Below, piece by piece: positions 7,785 through 22,405 of a stretch of 64,000 bases of DNA. Made by a program: the position numbers and the translations under genes. Origin of the DNA: Novosphingobium sp. (GTDB lineage: Bacteria; Pseudomonadota; Alphaproteobacteria; Sphingomonadales; Sphingomonadaceae); assembly GCF_039595395.1 (NCBI RefSeq), contig NZ_JBCNLP010000001.1, positions 310,001 to 374,000 on the forward strand. Direction: 5' to 3'. A model generated the notes under the pieces. The model was given only the letters and a program-made list of their open reading frames with translations, was not told where the DNA came from and ran no database searches. Position 1 is the stretch's first letter; each line of letters opens with the position of its first letter.

Positions 7785-10214
7785 TTACAAGGGCTGCCCA
7801 TCCTTATCCCGATAGATCTCGCGCCGCCCGACGTGATTGGCAGGCCCGACGAACCCATCGTTCTCCATCCGCTCGATCCACTTGGCGGCGGTGTTGTAGC
7901 CCACGCCCATCTGGCGCTGCAGCCAGCTTGTCGAGGCCTTCTGGCTCTCGAACACGATCTGGCAGGCCTGGCGGTATTTGCGCTCTTCGGGATTGTCGCT
8001 GGCGGTGGCGTCGAGGTCGTCGAAGCCGAAGGAGCCTTCCTCGGGCTCTTCCGTCACCGAATCCACATACTCGGGCGCGCCCTGCAGACGCCAGTGATCG
8101 GCGACCTTTTCCACCTCATCGTCGGCCACGAAGGGCCCGTGGACGCGCAGCATCGGTCCGGAAGAGGGCTTGAACAGCATATCGCCCTTGCCGAGGAGCT
8201 GCTCGGCACCCTGCTCGCCAAGGATGGTGCGGGAGTCGATGCGGCTGGTCACGGCAAAGGAAATACGCGTCGGCAGGTTGGCCTTGATGACGCCGGTGAT
8301 GACGTCCACCGAGGGACGCTGCGTGGCCATGATCAAATGGATACCGGCGGCGCGCGATTTCTGCGCCAGACGCTGGATTAGCACCTCGATCTCCTTGCCG
8401 ACGGTGACCATCAGGTCGGCCAGCTCGTCGACGATCACCACGATCAGCGGCAGCACCTGATAATCGAGCTGCTTGTCCTCGAACAGCTCCTCGCCGGTCT
8501 CGGGATCGAAGCCGATGGAGATGCGGCGGCCCAAAGGCTTGCCCTTTGCGGCGGCGCTTTTCACCTTCTCGTTGAAGTTGACGATGTTGCGCACGTTGAT
8601 CTCGCTCATCTGGCGATAGCGGCGCTCCATCTCCTCCACGGCCCATTTCAGGGCGCGCACGGCCTTTGACGGGTCCGTCACCACCGGGCTGAGCAGATGC
8701 GGAATGGCATCGTAGGATTTCAGTTCCAGCACCTTGGGATCGACGAGGATCAGGCGGCACTGGGCAGGCGTCAGGCGGTACAGCAGCGAGAGCAGAATGC
8801 AGTTCAGCCCCACCGACTTACCCGAACCGGTGGTGCCCGCCACCAGCAGGTGAGGCATGGTGGCCAGATCCGCCACGATGGGTTCGCCGGCGATATCCTT
8901 GCCCAGAATGATGGGAAGCTGGCCCTTGTTGCCCACGAAGGTCTCGCTGGCGATCATCTCCTTGAAGCTGACCATCTGGCGCACCGCATTGGGCAGCTCG
9001 ATGGCCATCACGGTGCGGCCGGGGATGGGCGAGACGCGGGCGGAAATCGCGCTCATGTTGCGGGCGACGTCGTCGGCCAGACCGATCACGCGGCTGGCCT
9101 TGATGCCGGGGGCGGGCTCCAGCTCATAGCTGGTGACGACCGGGCCGGTGCGCACACCGGTGATCTCGCCCTTCACATTGAAATCGTCCAGCACGGTTTC
9201 GAGCAGGCGGGCGTTGCGCTCCAGCGCCAGCTTGTCGATGGGCTGGGCGGCATCGGCGGGCGGATCGGCCAGCAGTTCGAGGCCGGGCAGCGTCACCGAA
9301 TCGAACAGATCGGTCTGGCGCGACAGGCTGGAGAACTCCGCCTGCTTCACCGCGCGGGCCGGATCGCTGATTTCCGGCGCGCGGCGCTGGGCGATCACGG
9401 GCGCGGGGCCATCGGGGGTGAAGGGCAGATCGGGCAGCGGGGCCGCCTTGGCCGGGCTGCTGGCGACGGTGGCGGGTTTGGCCTTGCGCGCGGCAGGCTC
9501 ATGGCTCTCGTCGTCCTCGTCTTCCTCCTCAAGCCCGGCACGCGCGGCGGCGCGGCGGCGCAGGGGGATGGTAATGAGGTCGATCCAGTCGATGGCAAAG
9601 ACCTGCGTCGCCAGAGCAGCCCCCGCCAGCAGCGCCACAGCCCCGCAGATGAAGGTGAACACGCCGCGCCCGGCAGCCGGGATCAGATCCGCCACACCAT
9701 GCACGGCGGCGGCACCCAGCAGACCGGCCACGCCGCCCGGAGAGGCGGGCAGGCTGGTCGCGCTGTCCGCAAAAGCCAGCGACAGGGCCGAGCAGATCAG
9801 CCCGGTGGCCACCACCAGCACGGCAATCGGGCGCACCCAGTGATGGGCGGGAACGGCATCCTCATCCTCGACATCGGCGGCATCCGCCTCGGCAATGCGC
9901 CAGAGCTGGCGGGCGAACACCAGCAGCAGCGGCAGCAGCAGCACACAGGCCGGGCCGAAGAGGAACAGCGCGCGCTCGGCCACCCAGGCGCCGGGGCGGC
10001 CCATCCAGTTGAGCACCGGGCCGGCGGCCGCCGTCGAGGCCGAAGGGTCGGTCTGGTGATAGGAGAGCAGCGCCAGCACCGTGAAGATCATCACCGCCAC
10101 CAGCAGCCCCGCGCCCAGCAGTTCGGCGCTGCGCTTCACGCTGCGGCGCAGGATCATGCGCCAGTTGGGGCCGCCGCGAGAACCGCCGCTGGGGGAATAG
10201 GGCCTGGTTGCCAT
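7785..10214 (-). CDS. ftsK: DNA translocase FtsK
   Basis: 809 residues. N-terminal part (about 1-215) has four hydrophobic segments anchoring it at the division septum; an Ala/Pro/acidic linker follows (about 215-330); then the RecA-like motor with Walker A GTTGSGKSVG, Walker B PLIVVIVDELADLMV and the DSRTILGEQGAEQLLGKGDM region; the C-terminal gamma winged helix (QRQMGVGYNTAAKWIERMEN) reads KOPS-type polar sequences. It pumps chromosome ends apart and activates dimer resolution at division. ATG 10214 gives MATRPYS. Convergent with the thioesterase across repeat B and divergent from ppx. Confidence 0.96.
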   Translation of the reverse strand: MATRPYSPSGGSRGGPNWRMILRRSVKRSAELLGAGLLVAVMIFTVLALLSYHQTDPSASTAAAGPVLNWMGRPGAWVAERALFLFGPACVLLLPLLLVFARQLWRIAEADAADVEDEDAVPAHHWVRPIAVLVVATGLICSALSLAFADSATSLPASPGGVAGLLGAAAVHGVADLIPAAGRGVFTFICGAVALLAGAALATQVFAIDWIDLITIPLRRRAAARAGLEEEDEDDESHEPAARKAKPATVASSPAKAAPLPDLPFTPDGPAPVIAQRRAPEISDPARAVKQAEFSSLSRQTDLFDSVTLPGLELLADPPADAAQPIDKLALERNARLLETVLDDFNVKGEITGVRTGPVVTSYELEPAPGIKASRVIGLADDVARNMSAISARVSPIPGRTVMAIELPNAVRQMVSFKEMIASETFVGNKGQLPIILGKDIAGEPIVADLATMPHLLVAGTTGSGKSVGLNCILLSLLYRLTPAQCRLILVDPKVLELKSYDAIPHLLSPVVTDPSKAVRALKWAVEEMERRYRQMSEINVRNIVNFNEKVKSAAAKGKPLGRRISIGFDPETGEELFEDKQLDYQVLPLIVVIVDELADLMVTVGKEIEVLIQRLAQKSRAAGIHLIMATQRPSVDVITGVIKANLPTRISFAVTSRIDSRTILGEQGAEQLLGKGDMLFKPSSGPMLRVHGPFVADDEVEKVADHWRLQGAPEYVDSVTEEPEEGSFGFDDLDATASDNPEERKYRQACQIVFESQKASTSWLQRQMGVGYNTAAKWIERMENDGFVGPANHVGRREIYRDKDGQPL

Positions 10215-10441
10215 GGCCGGATGCTTGCCTTTGCTGCGTGAACGGGTCCGGACGCAGGCGCGACATGCGGCAGCGTTCCCCCTTTGCCCTCTTATGCGCC
10301 GTGCGGGGAGTCCTCGTCAAGGACGGGTGACGCGCGCCACGGGGCACCGACCGCAAACGCCGCTTGCCCCCAAGCCTCGCGAGCGTTACGATTATGACAA
10401 TCTTACCGCATAGAATGCGGCCCACAGTTTTTTCGAGTTTG

Positions 10442-11848
10442 ATGATTATGGCGGACCAGCATCCGCCGGCAAAACGCAACAAGGTTCGCAAGCACGGGGG
10501 TAAACGCAAGCGGCACGCGCGCAAGACCAGCGGCGCATCCACCCCTTCCGGCGCGAACCGGGCCATTGCCGGTGGCCGTCCGGACGGCGTGGCCGCGCCT
10601 CAAGCGCCCCGCTCCGCCCCCGGCCCGGCCGATAACAGAGCGCCTTCGGGCGCGATGAACAGGGCGCCTTCGGGCGCAAGCCAGCCTGATCCCGGTCCCG
10701 CGCCGGGTGGGCAACGCAGACGTGCGGACAACAGCCGTGATGGGGCCAGGCCTGCGCCTGCCCGTCAGACCCCGCCGCGCATCGCCGCGGCCCGGCCGGG
10801 TGCGCCCCGTCAGGCCTATGCCGCCATCGATCTGGGCACCAACAACTGCCGCCTGCTGATCGCGCGCCCGGCGGGTGACGGCTTTGTGGTGGTCGACGCC
10901 TTCAGCCGCGTGGTGCGTCTGGGCGAGGGGCTGGCGCAGACCGGGCGCCTTTCGGATCAGGCGATGGAGCGTGCCCTGAACGCGCTGCGCGTCTGTGCCG
11001 ACAAGCTGAAGCGCCGCAATGTCCATCTCGCCCGCTCGGTGGCGACCGAGGCTTGCCGCCGCGCCAGCAACGGCCCGGCCTTTATCGAGCGGGTGCGCGC
11101 CGAAACCGGCATCCGCCTCGACATCATCTCGGCGCGCGAAGAGGCGCGTCTGGCGGTGCTGGGCTGCCATATCCTGCTGGAACCCGGCCCCGGCCCGGCG
11201 CTGGTCTTCGACATCGGCGGCGGCTCGACCGAACTGGTGCTGGTGGAAACCATCCCCGGCAGCGATGCCCCCCCGCTGATCCGCGACTGGGTCAGCGTGC
11301 CCTGGGGCGTCGTCTCGCTGACCGAGACCTGCGTGGGCGAGGGACAGGACGAACAGGCCCGCATCGACCGCTATGCCGAAATGCGCGGGCGGGTGGATGC
11401 CAGCTTCGCCGATTTCGCCCGGCGCATCGAGCCGTTCCGCACCATGGCCGCGCAAAGCGAGCCCGGCGGCCCGCTGCGCCTGCTGGGCACCAGCGGCACC
11501 GTCACCACGCTGGCCAGCGTCCACCTCGACCTGCCGCAATATGACCGCAGCGCCGTCGATGGTGTGATCGTGCCCGCCAAAAGCATGCATGGCATCACCA
11601 CGCGCCTGTCCACCATGGCTCTCGCGCGCCGCCGCGAACTGCCCTGCATCGGGCGCGAGCGCGCCGATCTGGTGGTGGCGGGCTGCGCGATCCTTGAATC
11701 GATCCTCGAACTGTGGCCTGCTCAACACCTTGGCGTTGCCGACCGGGGCATCCGCGAGGGCATCCTGCGCAGCCTGATCGGCACTGACGATACAATGCCT
11801 GCCCCCACTGCTAGTAACTCGGCGGGCAATATGGAGAAACGCCGATGA
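10442..11848 (+). CDS. Ppx/GppA exopolyphosphatase-family phosphatase with basic N-terminal extension
   Basis: About 468 residues. The catalytic part (from about residue 125) has the ASKHA signatures AIDLGTNNCRLLIARP and LVFDIGGGSTELVLVE, typical of enzymes hydrolysing polyphosphate or pppGpp. The first 120 residues are unusual: a Lys/Arg/His-rich stretch (KRNKVRKHGGKRKRHARK) then low-complexity Pro/Ala/Gly with a repeated NRAPSGA unit. The start is ambiguous between ATG 10442 and 10448, both without a strong ribosome site. It overlaps rlmE by ATGA. Whether it acts as Ppx or GppA cannot be decided from the sequence. Confidence 0.88.
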   Translation: MIMADQHPPAKRNKVRKHGGKRKRHARKTSGASTPSGANRAIAGGRPDGVAAPQAPRSAPGPADNRAPSGAMNRAPSGASQPDPGPAPGGQRRRADNSRDGARPAPARQTPPRIAAARPGAPRQAYAAIDLGTNNCRLLIARPAGDGFVVVDAFSRVVRLGEGLAQTGRLSDQAMERALNALRVCADKLKRRNVHLARSVATEACRRASNGPAFIERVRAETGIRLDIISAREEARLAVLGCHILLEPGPGPALVFDIGGGSTELVLVETIPGSDAPPLIRDWVSVPWGVVSLTETCVGEGQDEQARIDRYAEMRGRVDASFADFARRIEPFRTMAAQSEPGGPLRLLGTSGTVTTLASVHLDLPQYDRSAVDGVIVPAKSMHGITTRLSTMALARRRELPCIGRERADLVVAGCAILESILELWPAQHLGVADRGIREGILRSLIGTDDTMPAPTASNSAGNMEKRR

Positions 11849-12531
11849 GCCGTTCAGGCCGCGACCCCAATGAGCGCCTGCGCACTGCCAAGAAGCGCAC
11901 CGCCTCTTCCGCCCGCTGGCTGACCCGCCAGTTGAACGACCCTTACGTGAAAAAGGCCAAGGCCGACGGCTATCGCAGCCGCGCGGCCTACAAGCTGATG
12001 GAGCTGGACGACAAGTTCGGCCTCGTGAAGGGCTCGCGCCGGGTGGTCGACCTTGGCGTGGCGCCGGGTGGCTGGACTCAGGTGGTGCGCCAGCGTTCGC
12101 CTCAGGCGGGCGTGGTCGGGATCGATCTGTTGCCCACCGACCCTATCGAGGGCGCGGTGCTGTTCGAGATGGACTTTATGGCCGACGAGGCCCCCGGCGC
12201 GCTGATGGAGGCCCTTGGCGGGGCGCCCGATCTGGTGATCTCCGACATGGCCGCCAACACGGTGGGCCATAAGCAGACCGACCATCTGCGCACCATGGGG
12301 CTGGTGGAAACCGCCGCCGACTTCGCGATCCAGCAACTGTCCAAGGGTGGGGCTTTCGTTGCCAAGGTTCTGGCGGGGGGGACCGATCCCACCTTGCTGA
12401 CCCTGTTGAAGAAGCATTTCACCACCGTGAAGCACGCCAAGCCGCCTGCCAGCCGCAAGGATTCCTCCGAGTGGTATGTGATCGCTCAGGGGTTCAAGGG
12501 GCGGGTTGAAGAGGAAGTCGGGGAAGAGTGA
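11845..12531 (+). CDS. rlmE: 23S rRNA (uridine-2552) 2'-O-methyltransferase RlmE/FtsJ
   Basis: 228 residues, SAM-dependent Rossmann methyltransferase. The SAM site is VVDLGVAPGGWTQVV; SDMAANTVGHKQTDH carries the catalytic Asp, and YKLMELDDKF holds a further conserved Lys. It methylates the 23S A-loop late in 50S assembly. ATG 11845 overlaps the stop of the Ppx/GppA gene (ATGA), indicating coupling. The stop is followed by the hairpin of repeat half-copy C. Confidence 0.95.
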   Translation: MSRSGRDPNERLRTAKKRTASSARWLTRQLNDPYVKKAKADGYRSRAAYKLMELDDKFGLVKGSRRVVDLGVAPGGWTQVVRQRSPQAGVVGIDLLPTDPIEGAVLFEMDFMADEAPGALMEALGGAPDLVISDMAANTVGHKQTDHLRTMGLVETAADFAIQQLSKGGAFVAKVLAGGTDPTLLTLLKKHFTTVKHAKPPASRKDSSEWYVIAQGFKGRVEEEVGEE

Positions 12532-12533
12532 AA

Positions 12534-12622
12534 GCAGGGGGCCATCGCCCCCTGCACCCCCTTTACGTCTCCCGACGACAGGGCAGTGGTGCCGAAATGT
12601 TGTGCCTGACCTCTCCATCTGT
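12534..12622 (+). repeat. Intergenic palindromic repeat, left half only (copy C)
   Basis: Begins with a hairpin (GCAGGGGG, CCATCG, CCCCCTGC at 12534-12555) that has the architecture, but not the bases, of the left end of copies B, E and F. It continues with ACGTCTCCCGACGACAGGGC and CAGTGGTGCC as in copy B, then loses similarity after about 12620. It starts 3 bp after the rlmE stop. The matching right half is copy D at 13304, beyond the kinase gene. Confidence 0.7.
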
Positions 12623-12710
12623 GGCAGGCAATTGACCCTTGCCGGGGCTGCTGGCATGATCCCGGCATGATCTTCTGGATTCACATCGCAATCAGCGGAC
12701 GAATTAACCG

Positions 12711-12734
12711 CCCGGCCTGACACGTCGGGCCGGG
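12711..12734 (+). terminator. Possible hairpin terminator upstream of the kinase gene
   Basis: CCCGGCC (12711) can pair with GGCCGGG (12728) across a 10-base loop, followed by TCTTTCC. It could end rlmE transcripts or lie in the 5' leader of the kinase gene. The stem is short and the T-run imperfect. Confidence 0.4.
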
Positions 12735-12788
12735 TCTTTCCGCTTGTGAATCCCATGACGCGAGCCGCGTCTTTCAAGGTCATTGGCC

Positions 12789-13280
12789 ATGCCATCAACT
12801 CAAGCCACACTGCATTTCCTATGCGGCAAGATCGCTGCCGGAAAATCGACACTGACCAAAGCTCTGGGCCAAAGGCCCGACACGATCATCGTGAGCGAGG
12901 ATAGCTGGCTGGCCCGCCTCTATCCGGGTGAACAGAACTCCCTTGCGGACTATGTGCGCAACTCAGGACGGCTGCGGGAGGCCATCACGGATCATCTCGT
13001 TACCCTGTTGCAGGGCGGTGTTTCGGTCGTGCTGGATTTTCCCGCCAACACACCGGCCAGCCGGGCGTGGATGCGGACGCTGTTCGAGAAGGCGGATTGC
13101 ATGCATCAACTCCACCATCTCGACGTCCCGGACGAGGTTTGCAAAGCCCGGCTGCGTCAGAGGAATGAGAGCGGGGACCATGAGTTCACCGTCACGGACG
13201 AGCAGTTCGCCCTGTTCACCAGCCACTTTTCGGCCCCCTCCCCGGAAGAGGGCTTCGAGATCGTGACCCACCACTCCTGA
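12789..13280 (+). CDS. P-loop ATP-binding protein (AAA_33 / zeta-toxin-like kinase family)
   Basis: 163 residues. A Walker A motif (GKIAAGKST, about residues 12-20) follows an N-terminal beta strand; later segments such as VVLDFPANTPASRAWMRTLF and LDVPDEVCKARLRQRN resemble the Walker B and LID parts of small-molecule kinases. The family includes predicted phosphotransferases and zeta-like enzymes; the substrate is unknown. ATG 12789 is preferred over TTG 12783. Base composition looks lower in GC than neighbours, with rarer codons (CTA, TCA), and the gene is flanked by the two halves of an intergenic repeat, so it may be acquired. No antitoxin partner is visible. Confidence 0.75.
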   Translation: MPSTQATLHFLCGKIAAGKSTLTKALGQRPDTIIVSEDSWLARLYPGEQNSLADYVRNSGRLREAITDHLVTLLQGGVSVVLDFPANTPASRAWMRTLFEKADCMHQLHHLDVPDEVCKARLRQRNESGDHEFTVTDEQFALFTSHFSAPSPEEGFEIVTHHS

Positions 13281-13303
13281 CCCCATGCACCCACGCCAAG
13301 GAC

Positions 13304-13353
13304 CGGGCGCAAGGTAGACAGTCATGGGAGCGCGAGGGGGTAACCCCCTCGCA
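13304..13353 (+). repeat. Intergenic palindromic repeat, right half only (copy D)
   Basis: GCGCAAGGTAGACA then ATGGGAGC and the hairpin GCGAGGGGG, TAA, CCCCCTCGC match the right end of copy B in the same orientation. The left part is absent here but present as copy C at 12534. The preceding CAAGGACCGGGC resembles the inverse of the left half, so an internally deleted element is another reading. Confidence 0.75.
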
Positions 13354-13384
13354 CCGACCCCTTCAAATCCTTGCCCAAAAGAAA

Positions 13385-13414
13385 ACCCCGCCAGAACCGA
13401 AGCTCTGGCGGGGT
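13385..13414 (-). terminator. Rho-independent terminator of rpoBC
   Basis: On the minus strand an 11-bp stem (ACCCCGCCAGA paired with TCTGGCGGGGT) with an 8-base loop is followed by TTTTCTTTT. It lies 29 bp past the rpoC stop codon. Confidence 0.88.
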
Positions 13415-13442
13415 CTCTCTCCAACCCGTGAGGGAATGAGGC

Positions 13443-17755
<4,313 letters not shown>

Positions 17756-17842
17756 AGTTTCGTTCCCTTGCCCCATCAGGGGCGCTGGACGTCAAATTCC
17801 GGGCGAAGGGAGGGCGGTTCCGTTCAGAACCGCCCGGCCCTC

Positions 17843-20800
17843 TTACTCCGCCGCCTGCGCGAGACCGTCTTCGTCATCCTCATCGGTGTTCGGGCAGTTC
17901 GATGTTGATGCCGAGCGAGCGGATTTCTTTCATCAGCACGTTGAAGGACTCGGGCATGCCGGCCTCCATCCGGTGGTCGCCGTCCACGATGTTTTTGTAC
18001 ACCTTGGTACGGCCGTTCACGTCGTCCGACTTCACGGTCAGCATTTCCTGCAGGGTGTAGGCCGCGCCGTAGGCTTCCAGCGCCCACACCTCCATCTCAC
18101 CGAAGCGCTGACCACCGAACTGCGCCTTACCACCCAGCGGCTGCTGGGTAACCAGCGTGTACGGGCCGGTCGAACGGGCGTGCATCTTGTCGTCGACCAG
18201 GTGGTTCAGCTTCAGCACGTACATGTAGCCGACGGTGACCGGACGCTCGAACTGCTCGCCGGTGCGGCCGTCGAACAGGGTCATCTGACCCGATTCATCC
18301 AGCCCCGCCTTGCGCAGCATGGCGGTCACATCGGCTTCCATCGCGCCGTCGAACACCGGCGTAGCCATCGGCACGCCCTTGCGCAGGTTCTTGGCCAGTT
18401 CGAGCAGTTCGTCGTCGCTGAGGTCGTCGAGCTGCTCGGCGTAGTTCTCGCCATAGATGTCCTTCATCAGCTCGCGCAGAGCTTCAGGAGGCTGGCCGAC
18501 CTCGGGGTTCGGATTGGCTTCGCGCCAGGCATCCAGAGCATCGCCGATCTTGCGGCCCAGGCCCTTGGCGGCCCAGCCCAGGTGGGTTTCGAGGATCTGA
18601 CCGACGTTCATACGCGACGGTACGCCCAGCGGGTTCAGTACGATGTCGACCGGCGTGCCGTTGGCATCGTGCGGCATGTCTTCCGACCGGCATGATCAGC
18701 GAGACGACACCCTTGTTACCGTGACGGCCGGCCATCTTGTCGCCCGGCTGGAGGCGGCGCTTCACGGCCAGGTAGACCTTGACCATCTTCAGCACGCCCG
18801 GAGCCAGGTCGTCGCCGTGCTGCAGCTTTTCCTTACGGTCCTCGAACTTCTCGACGATCGACTTGATGGTGAAGTCGTACTGCGCCTTGGTCGCTTCCAG
18901 CTGCTGCTGGCGCGCGTCGTCGGCCACGGCGAACTTCCACCACTCGTGGCGCTCCACCTCGCCGAGCAGTTCCTCGGTGATCTCCACGCCCTTCTTCAGG
19001 CCCTTGGGCGTTGCGGCAGCGGTCTGGCCGAGCAGCATGTCCTTCAGGCGGTTGAAGGTGGCGCGTTTCCACGATGCGGCACGCTCGTCCTCACGGTCCT
19101 TGGCGAGGCGTTCGATTTCCTCGTTCTGGATCGCGCGGGCACGCTTGTCCTTCTCGACGCCGTCGCGGGTGAAGACCTGCACGTCGATGACGGTGCCGGC
19201 CAGTGCCGGTCGGCACGCGCAGCGAGGTGTCCTTCACGTCGGACGCCTTCTCACCGAAGATCGCGCGCAGCAGCTTCTCTTCCGGCGTCAGCTGGGTTTC
19301 GCCTTTCGGGGTGACCTTGCCGACCAGGATGTCGCCGGCGTGCACTTCGGCACCGATGTAGACGATGCCGGCTTCGTCCAGCTTGTTCAGCGCGGCCTCG
19401 CCCACGTTCGGGATGTCGGCGGTGATTTCCTCTGGCCCCAGCTTGGTGTCGCGGGCCACGCACCTCCAGTTCCTGGATGTGGATCGTGGTGAAGACGATC
19501 TTCCTGCACCACGCGCTCGGAGAGCAGGATGGAGTCTTCGAAGTTGTAGCCGTTCCAGGGCATGAACGCGACGCGCATGTTCTGGCCCAGGGCCAGTTCG
19601 CCCAGGTCGGTCGACGGACCGTCGGCCAGGATGTCGCCGCGCGCGACGACGTCACCCACCTTCACCAGCGGACGCTGGTTGATGCAGGTGTTCTGGTTGG
19701 AACGGGTGTACTTGGTCAGGTTGTAGATGTCGACGCCCGGCTTCGCCAGTCTCGACTTCATCGTCGTTGACGCGGACCACGATACGGGCTGGCATCGACC
19801 TAGTCGATCACGCCCGCACGCGCGGCGGCGACGGCGGCGCCGGAGTCACGCGCCACGTTGCGCGTTCCATGCCGGTACCGACCAGCGGCGCGTCGGCCTT
19901 CACGCAGGGTCGGCACGGCCTGACGCTGCATGTTCGCGCCCATCAGTGCGCGGTTGGCGTCGTCGTGCTCCAGGAACGGAATCAGCGAGGCAGCGACCGA
20001 AACGACCTGCTTCGGCGAAACGTCCATCAGCGTGATCGTCTCGCGCGGGGCCATCACGAATTCGCCGTTCTGACGGGCCGAGACCAGCTCTTCCACGAAG
20101 TTGAGCCTTCGTCATCCGGTTGGGTTCGGCCGAGGCCTGGGCGAGACGTGTGCTTCTGCTCTTCGATGGCCGACAGGTAGACCACGTCGTCGGTGACCTT
20201 GCCGTCGACCACGCGGCGGTACGGGCGTCTCGAGGAAGCCGTACTCGTTGAGTGCGCGCGTAGGTCGCCAGCGAGTTGATCAGACCGATGTTCGGACCTT
20301 CCGGCGTTTCGATCGGGCAGACGCGGCCGTAGTGGGTCGGGTGTACGTCGCGAACTTCGAAGCCGGCGCGCTCACGGGTCAGACCGCCCGGGCCGAGTGC
20401 GGAGACACGACGCTTGTGCGTGATTTCCGACAGCGGGTTGTTCTGGTCCATGAACTGCGACAGCTGCCAGGAACCGAAGAACTCCTTCACCGCGGCCGAC
20501 CACCGGCTTGGCGTTGATCAGGTCCTGCGGCATCAGGCCTTCGCTTTCGGCCATGGACAGGCGTTCCTTGACCGCGCGCTCGACACGCACCAGGCCGACG
20601 CGGAACTGGTTCTCGGCCAGTTCGCCGACGCAACGCACGCGACGGTTGCCCAGGTGGTCGATGTCGTCGACTTCGCCCTTGCCGTCCTTCAGGTTCACCA
20701 GTTCCTTGACGACAGACAGGATGTCGTTGGTTTCCAGCGTGGTGACCGTGTCTTCCACATCCAGACCCAGACGCATGTTGAACTTCATGCGGCCCACGGC

Positions 20801-22030
20801 CGACAGGTCGTAGCGGTCGGCGTTGAAGAACAGGCCGTCGAACAGGGCTTCGGCGGCTTCGCGCGTCGGCGGCTCGCCGGGACGCATCATGCGGTAGATG
20901 TCGACCAGCGCGTGGTCGCGGTCCTCGGCCTTGTCGGCCTTGAGGGTGTTGCGGATCCAGGGACCGGTGGCGACATGATCGATGTCGAGCAGTTCGACAT
21001 AGTCGATGCCGGCGGCGTCGAGCGCGGCCAGATTTTCCGGCGTCACTTCATCACCGGCCTCGATGTAGATGCGGCCGGTCGATTCATTGATGACGTCATT
21101 GGCGCTGTAGCGGCCGAAGATTTCCTCGGTCGGGATCAGCAGGTCGGTCAGGCCGTCCTTCTCCGCCTTGTTGGCGGCGCGAGGGCTGATCTTGGTGCCG
21201 GCCGCGAAGATCACTTCGCCGCTCTTGGCGTCGACCAGATCGAAGGTCGGCTTGGTGCCGCGCCAGGCTTCGGCGGTGTAGGGGATCTTCCAGCCGCCAC
21301 CCGCACGGTTCCAGGTGATGCGCTGATAGAAATAGTGCAGGATCTCTTCGTCGTTCAGACCCAGGGCATGCAGCAGCGTGGTGACCGGCAGCTTGCGGCG
21401 GCGGTCGATACGGACGTACACGATGTCCTTCGGGTCGAACTCGAAGTCCAGCCACGAGCCGCGGTAAGGAATGATGCGGGCGGAGAACAGCAGCTTGCCG
21501 GAGCTGTGGGTCTTGCCCCGGTCGTGGTCGAAGAACACGCCCGGCGAACGGTGCAGCTGGGAGACGATGACGCGCTCGGTGCCGTTGATGATGAAGGTGC
21601 CGTTGTCGGTCATGAGCGGCATTTCGCCCATGTAGACGTCCTGCTCCTTGATATCGAGCACCGACCGGGCTTCGGTCTCGGCGTCGACTTCAAAGACGAT
21701 CAGGCGCAGCGTGACCTTCATGGGCGCGGCATAGGTGATCGAGCGCTGACGGCATTCGGTGATGTCGTACTTGGGCTCTTCCAGCTCATAGTGGACGAAG
21801 TCCAGCTCGCTGGTGCCGGCGAAGTCGCGGATCGGGAAGACGCTGCGCAGCGTCTTTTCCAGGCCCGAGACATAGCCGATCTTGGGGTCGGAACGCAGGA
21901 ACTGTTCATAGCTCTCGCGCTGCACCTCGATCAGGTTCGGCATCTGCACCACTTCGTGGATGTCGCCGAAGATCTTGCGGATGCGGCGCTTGGACGACGC
22001 ACGCGAGGGTTGCTGGGGCTTCGTTGCCAT
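17843..22030 (-). CDS. rpoB: DNA-directed RNA polymerase subunit beta (frame broken by many indels and one stop)
   Basis: Start MATKPQQPSRASSKRRIRK at 22030, stop at 17843; about 1390 codons. The first 510 codons (22030 to about 20500) read cleanly. The rifampicin region is recognisable (QLSQFMDQNNPLSEITHKRR) with wild-type Asp, His and Ser at the usual resistance positions. From about 20499 to 17891 there are about 14 small indels (near 20499, 20255, 20224, 20146, 20103, 19900, 19860, 19788, 19757, 19499, 19460, 19203, 18684, 17891) and an in-frame TAG at 19800-19802 where Gln is expected. It starts the rpoBC operon, with 87 bp between the two genes. Confidence 0.9.
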
Positions 22031-22279
22031 TGCTGGTCTTGCCTCTTTCGCTCTGCCAAGGCGGGCCACGCGGGCGGCACGCCTTTTGAAAAACCGTGTG
22101 TTTGCGCGGACTTTATGGGGTTGCCATCACGCAAAAAGGGCCACGGGTGGCTTGATGACCCTTATACAAGGGGCAATCGGCCCGTAGCCTGCTGCGTCAG
22201 ATGGCACGACCCCTGAGCTTCCTTCCGTGACCGACCCCCGCGCTGGGTCAATCTTGCTCGAAGCTGCAAGAACCGGCGG

Positions 22280-22308
22280 CATGTAGGCCGGAGTCGGCTT
22301 CCTGTCAA
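22280..22308 (-). promoter_or_regulatory. Sigma70-type promoter for rpoBC
   Basis: On the minus strand TTGACA (22303-22308), a 17-base spacer and TACATG (22280-22285) give a near-consensus housekeeping promoter about 250 bp upstream of the rpoB start. The long leader fits an operon separated from its usual upstream ribosomal protein genes. Confidence 0.65.
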
Positions 22309-22405
22309 GGCTGGTGGGGGCGTTCGCGGCGTGGCGTGCGGGCCACGGTGTGGCATGCCTCTGTTGCACTTTGGGCGCAAAAGTGGGTGCTTCGATGAAT
22401 GTCTT

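Noticed and set aside
10640..10690. CRISPR-like or VNTR array in the ppx 5' part
   Set aside because: Only two copies of a 24-bp in-frame unit without spacers; coding low complexity explains it.
12789..13280. Kinase gene as the toxin of a zeta/epsilon toxin-antitoxin pair
   Set aside because: No small partner gene lies next to it, and the P-loop alone does not separate zeta toxins from other AAA_33 kinases.
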